Below, piece after piece: positions 6,832 through 9,627 of a stretch of 9,627 nucleotides of DNA (the first letter of the stretch is position 1; each line of letters starts with the position of its first letter). The DNA is from Planctomycetota bacterium (GTDB lineage: Bacteria; Planctomycetota; Planctomycetia; Pirellulales; Thermoguttaceae). Where the stretch lies: the NCBI GenBank assembly GCA_015661985.1, contig DQVB01000041.1, positions 1-9,627 on the forward strand. The letters are read 5' to 3'. The position numbers and the translations under genes were made by a program. The notes beneath the pieces were generated by a model that did no database searches, was not told the origin of the DNA, and saw nothing but the letters and a program-made list of their open reading frames with translations.

Positions 6832-8487
6832 ATGGCTTCCAAAACCGCGATCATCATCGGCGCCGGCCCGGCCGGCCTCACCGCCGCCTACGAACTGCTC
6901 CAACGCACCGACATCCGGCCGGTGGTGTTGGAAATGAGTTCCCGCTTGGGCGGTTTGGCCTGCACGGTCAACTACCGAGGCAACCGGATCGACATTGGCG
7001 GTCACCGCTTTTTCTCCAAATCGGACCGCGTGCTCCAATGGTGGTTCCGGCATCTGCCCCTGCAGAGGACGGGTGCCTTGCCGCGGCGGGCGAGCGGACC
7101 GAGCGGGGAGGAGCTGGAGCCGGTCCACTGGGAAGGACCCGACCCGGAGCAGACCGACCGTGTGATGCTCGTGCGGCATCGCCGTTCGCGCATCTACTAC
7201 CGGCGCAGGCTTTTCGATTACCCCTTGCGCCTCAGCCTCGATACCTTGACCAGACTGGGCCTGGTCCGGAGCCTGAGGATCGGAGTGAGCTACGCCCGCA
7301 GCGCGCTTTGGCCGATCCGGCCGGAGGAGACGCTCGAGCACTTTTTCATCAACCGCTTCGGCCGCGAACTGTATCGGACCTTCTTCCAATCGTACACGGA
7401 GAAGGTCTGGGGGCGACCATGCAGCCAGATCAGCGCCGAGTGGGGGGCGCAGCGCGTCAAAGGCCTGTCCGTCGGCAAAGCCCTGTGGCATGCGGCCATG
7501 CGTCCCTTCCGGCGCGTGGACGTGGCTCAAAAAAAGACGGAAACATCGCTCATCGAACAGTTCCTCTACCCCAAGTTCGGCCCCGGACAGATGTGGGAGA
7601 CCGTGGGCGAAACGGTCCGCAGTCGGGGCGGCCAGATCCTGACCGGCCATCGCGTCCATCGCATCGACACGGCCGGCCGCCAGGTGATCGGTGTGGAAGC
7701 GATCGACCAGCGGACCGGTCAGCCCCGCCGCTTCGCCGCCGACTACGTCTTCACCACCATGCCCGTCCGCCAGCTGGTGCGGGCCATGGGCGGCGAGGCG
7801 CCGGAGGACGTGCGCCAGATCGCCGAAGGGCTTCTCTATCGCGATTTCCTGACCGTGGGCCTCTTGGTGAGCCAACTTGAAATGACCGATCCGGACGGCA
7901 GCCCCTTGCGCGACAATTGGATCTACATCCAAGAGCCCGATGTCCAGGTGGGACGGATGCAGATCTTCAACAACTGGAGTCCCTACATGGCGGCCGACCC
8001 CTCGACCACCTGGATCGGCCTGGAGTACTTCTGCAACGAACACGACGAGCTGTGGATCAGGACCGATGCGGAGTTGATTCGACTGGCCATCAGCGAGCTG
8101 TCCCGTATCGGGCTTCTCCATCCCTCTTCCGTCTTGGACGGCACGGTGATCCGTATGCCCAAGGCCTATCCGGCCTACTTTGGCAGCTACGACCGCTTCG
8201 ACCAGCTGCGCCAATGGCTGGATGGCTTTGAGAATCTCTTCCCCGTCGGGCGAAACGGCATGCACCGCTACAACAACATGGACCACTCGATGCTCACCGC
8301 CATGGTGGCGGTGGACAACATCGTGGCTGGCCGCCGGGACAAGTCGAACCTGTGGGCGGTGAACGCCGAACAGGAGTACCACGAGGAGCAGGCCACCGGC
8401 GAGGACCAACCGGACTCGACGCCCCTGTTGGCTGCGGCGCTGCCCTCAGAGACCCGTGCGTCGGCTTCGGCCCCAGTGACGCAATGA
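6832..8487 (+). CDS. FAD-dependent oxidoreductase, UDP-galactopyranose mutase/protoporphyrinogen oxidase-like
   Basis: A 551-residue flavoprotein. The N-terminal Rossmann fold is intact: GAGPAG (10-15), acidic Glu34 at the end of the second strand for the FAD ribose, and RLGG (38-41). GGHRFF (56-61), YTEKVWG (188-194) and NGMHRYNNMDHSM (475-487), the last of which closes over the FAD site, are hallmarks of a family often named 'protoporphyrinogen oxidase' by automatic annotation but found mostly in polysaccharide and glycolipid loci. No haem genes are nearby, so a sugar- or lipid-directed reaction is likelier than haem synthesis. Residues about 78-112 form a charged insertion, and about 510-551 is a low-complexity tail. 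The ATG has AAGGA 6 nt upstream, overlapping the stop of the GT-C-like gene, so the two are probably translated from one mRNA. The exact reaction is unknown. Confidence 0.85.
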   Translation: MASKTAIIIGAGPAGLTAAYELLQRTDIRPVVLEMSSRLGGLACTVNYRGNRIDIGGHRFFSKSDRVLQWWFRHLPLQRTGALPRRASGPSGEELEPVHWEGPDPEQTDRVMLVRHRRSRIYYRRRLFDYPLRLSLDTLTRLGLVRSLRIGVSYARSALWPIRPEETLEHFFINRFGRELYRTFFQSYTEKVWGRPCSQISAEWGAQRVKGLSVGKALWHAAMRPFRRVDVAQKKTETSLIEQFLYPKFGPGQMWETVGETVRSRGGQILTGHRVHRIDTAGRQVIGVEAIDQRTGQPRRFAADYVFTTMPVRQLVRAMGGEAPEDVRQIAEGLLYRDFLTVGLLVSQLEMTDPDGSPLRDNWIYIQEPDVQVGRMQIFNNWSPYMAADPSTTWIGLEYFCNEHDELWIRTDAELIRLAISELSRIGLLHPSSVLDGTVIRMPKAYPAYFGSYDRFDQLRQWLDGFENLFPVGRNGMHRYNNMDHSMLTAMVAVDNIVAGRRDKSNLWAVNAEQEYHEEQATGEDQPDSTPLLAAALPSETRASASAPVTQ

Positions 8488-8529
8488 TCGGGCCGGACGT
8501 GGCCGTCGGCCGCAACCAAAAAGGCGGTG

Positions 8530-8580
8530 GAATGACGAATGCCTAAGGGCGAATGACGAAGGAATGTCGAAATCCGAATG
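8530..8580. repeat. Short degenerate repeats of the GAATGACGAA type
   Basis: GAATGACGAA occurs exactly at 8530-8539 and 8551-8560, with degenerate copies GGAATGTCGAA (8561-8571) and CCGAATG (8574-8580). This reads like a remnant of the short, intergenic, quasi-tandem repeats known from some planctomycete and related genomes. The link to that repeat class is from memory of similar sequences, not tested here. Confidence 0.6.
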
Positions 8581-8727
8581 CCCCATTGGCTGCTGCTCGA
8601 AGAGCGTCCCCGCGCGCAGACCCGGAGAAGCTGGGCACTCCTCCGGCGCCACAGGGAACCGCCCCCGGGCGGCAAACCTCCAGGCTCAACGCCGATTCTT
8701 CCTGAAATCAGTCGCAAGCCGCAGCAC

Positions 8728-8776
8728 GTTCGCCCTTCGGCATTGGGCATTCATTCGGCATTGGGTCTTTCGTCAC
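8728..8776. repeat. Second repeat patch, inverted relative to the first
   Basis: TTCGGCATTGGG occurs exactly twice (8736-8747 and 8754-8765, 18 bp apart), followed by CTTTCGTC. On the opposite strand the patch reads AATGCCGAAGGGCGAACG, which matches AATGCCTAAGGGCGAATG of the first patch (8538-8555) at 16 of 18 positions. The two patches thus form imperfect inverted ends about 250 bp apart. Confidence 0.55.
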
Positions 8777-8846
8777 CGGCTGTTCTTCGGCACTATGCTC
8801 GCTCGGCGCGCAGATGTGCAAGTAGAGAACACAACCGTTCCGGCTG

Positions 8847-8902
8847 TTGTGGTGCGCGCCTCCCGCCTGCAATGCCCAGCAGCCGGGACGGCTCCACCAC
8901 AA
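8847..8902. repeat. Nested inverted repeat (long bulged hairpin) after the response regulator gene
   Basis: Three arms nest symmetrically: TTGTGGTG (8847-8854) with CACCACAA (8895-8902), TCCCG (8861-8865) with CGGGA (8884-8888), and CTGC (8867-8870) with GCAG (8879-8882). Both unpaired gaps are the same length on each side (6 nt and 1 nt) and the loop is 8 nt. It begins about 30 bp past the regulator's stop codon and could act as a transcript end structure, though no T-run follows. Confidence 0.45.
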
Positions 8903-8932
8903 TGCTTCGGCCGACTTCTTCCGTCACGCCCC

Positions 8933-9616
8933 CTAACCGAAGCGATGCCCGGCGAAGGCCTCCGCCGATACGGCGAGCCGCACCAGATCGGCCACCGAAG
9001 CGACTCGCAGCTTCTTCATCACACGGGAGCGCCGGTGCTCCACGGCCCGCACGCTGATGCCCAGTTCCGCGGCCATCTGGCGGTTCGATTTGCCATCCAG
9101 GATCCGTCGGAGCACTTCCCACTCCCCTTGGCTCAGATGACTCAATCGCCGTTGGACCGTGGCCCTTCGGATCCGCTCTTCTCGTCTCTGCCGGGTGGCG
9201 GCTGTGGCCGCCTCGAGTGCCTGGCGCCACATGATCTGGTTCGCGCACGGCAGCCCCAAGAAGTCCACAGCCCCCGCTTTGATGGCCTTGACGACGGTGG
9301 CCGCGTCGTACTCGGCGGCCACAACGACCACCCCCAGATCGATCTCGCGGCAGGCCAGCTGATCGAAGAGCCGGCGAACGTCGACGCCAGGGACCCCCAG
9401 ATCAACCACCAGACAACCCGGTTGGCCAGGTGGAACCGAAGCGAGGAACCGTTCCCAGCTGGAGAACGGCTCGATGGCCAAATGCTGAGTCCCGCTGATA
9501 GCCGTAAACTCGCGGCGCAACCTCGGGTCGGCCACAACCAGGAAGACGGTCCCCCGCGACTGCTGGCCCGTAAGGCCTCCCGCGTCGCCCTCCCACGCCA
9601 GTTCGGACCTGTCCAT
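8933..9616 (-). CDS. FixJ/LuxR-type response regulator with an atypical receiver domain
   Basis: A 227-residue transcription regulator. Residues about 22-140 form a receiver domain most like FixJ: CLVVDLGVPGVD (68-79) carries the expected phospho-acceptor Asp72, and AIKAGAVDFL (111-120) matches FixJ's AVEAMKAGAVDF block. Residues about 157-216 form a LuxR-type helix-turn-helix: LSQGEWEVLRRILDGKSNRQ (161-180) continuing with MAAELGISVRAVEHRRSRVM. Several switch residues differ from the standard: the N-terminal acidic pair is Ala29-Asp30, the conserved Thr/Ser is Ala100, and the conserved Lys is Leu122 (GLPC in place of EKPF). It may therefore work without normal phosphorylation. AGGA at 9627-9624 supports the ATG at 9616. 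No kinase gene is seen in the window; its targets are unknown and a link to the pilus genes is only positional. Confidence 0.9.
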   Translation of the reverse strand: MDRSELAWEGDAGGLTGQQSRGTVFLVVADPRLRREFTAISGTQHLAIEPFSSWERFLASVPPGQPGCLVVDLGVPGVDVRRLFDQLACREIDLGVVVVAAEYDAATVVKAIKAGAVDFLGLPCANQIMWRQALEAATAATRQRREERIRRATVQRRLSHLSQGEWEVLRRILDGKSNRQMAAELGISVRAVEHRRSRVMKKLRVASVADLVRLAVSAEAFAGHRFG

Positions 9617-9627
9617 GGCTATGTCCT

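Larger units (their letters stand above)
8488..8932. other. Gene-free stretch between convergent genes
   Basis: About 445 bp between the ends of the oxidoreductase (+) and the response regulator (-). No reading frame with a good ribosome binding site and protein-like composition was found. It holds two patches of short repeats in opposite orientation (8530-8580 and 8728-8776) and a nested inverted repeat (8847-8902), listed separately. No classic terminator with a T-run was seen after either gene. Confidence 0.6.

Noticed and set aside
6628..8409. 593-codon open frame on the minus strand
   Set aside because: Antisense to the FAD oxidoreductase; composition is typical of a reverse-strand shadow and no motif is visible.
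1..9627. CRISPR arrays, tRNA or rRNA genes, transposases, phage genes
   Set aside because: None seen: no regularly spaced direct repeats of CRISPR length, no transposase motifs, and no tRNA-like cloverleaf noticed by eye.

Overview
The window is GC-rich and densely coding. It looks like part of the chromosome of a planctomycete, probably of the Pirellulales/Thermogutta type. This is an inference from three things: the style of the Tad pilus proteins, the gene order, and a patch of short 'GAATGACGAA' repeats between genes of a kind I associate with these genomes. No taxonomic marker gene is present.

Left half, minus strand (read from about 5160 down to 1): a Flp/Tad pilus operon. It starts with a long leader. 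The leader carries a class I cyclic-di-GMP riboswitch (GEMM-I, 4980-4896) about 200 nt before the Flp pilin gene (4696-4523). A strong 12-bp hairpin (4405-4435) follows the pilin and probably cuts its transcript away from the rest. Next come a 36-codon membrane-peptide gene (4196-4086), the prepilin peptidase CpaA/TadV (4014-3454), a TadE minor pseudopilin overlapping it by ATGA (3457-2939), CpaB/RcpC (2904-1726) and the outer-membrane secretin CpaC/RcpA (1486 to beyond the left edge). The ATPases (TadZ/TadA) and platform proteins (TadB/TadC) are not in the window and would be expected further left. The logic is coherent: pilin plus peptidase make the fibre subunit, TadE is a minor subunit, the secretin with CpaB makes the outer-membrane channel, and c-di-GMP would tune pilin expression.

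Middle, plus strand: two tightly coupled genes (10 nt apart). One is a polytopic membrane protein of the GT-C glycosyltransferase-like type (5298-6821). The other is an FAD-dependent oxidoreductase of the UDP-galactopyranose-mutase/protoporphyrinogen-oxidase-like group (6832-8487). Both suggest surface glycan or lipid-linked sugar work; substrates are unknown. They diverge from the pilus operon across about 600 bp of regulatory DNA.

Right end: a 445-bp gene-free stretch (8488-8932) with short dispersed repeats in inverted orientation and a long nested hairpin. It is followed on the minus strand by a FixJ/LuxR-type response regulator (9616-8933) whose receiver domain lacks several residues normally needed for phosphorylation switching.
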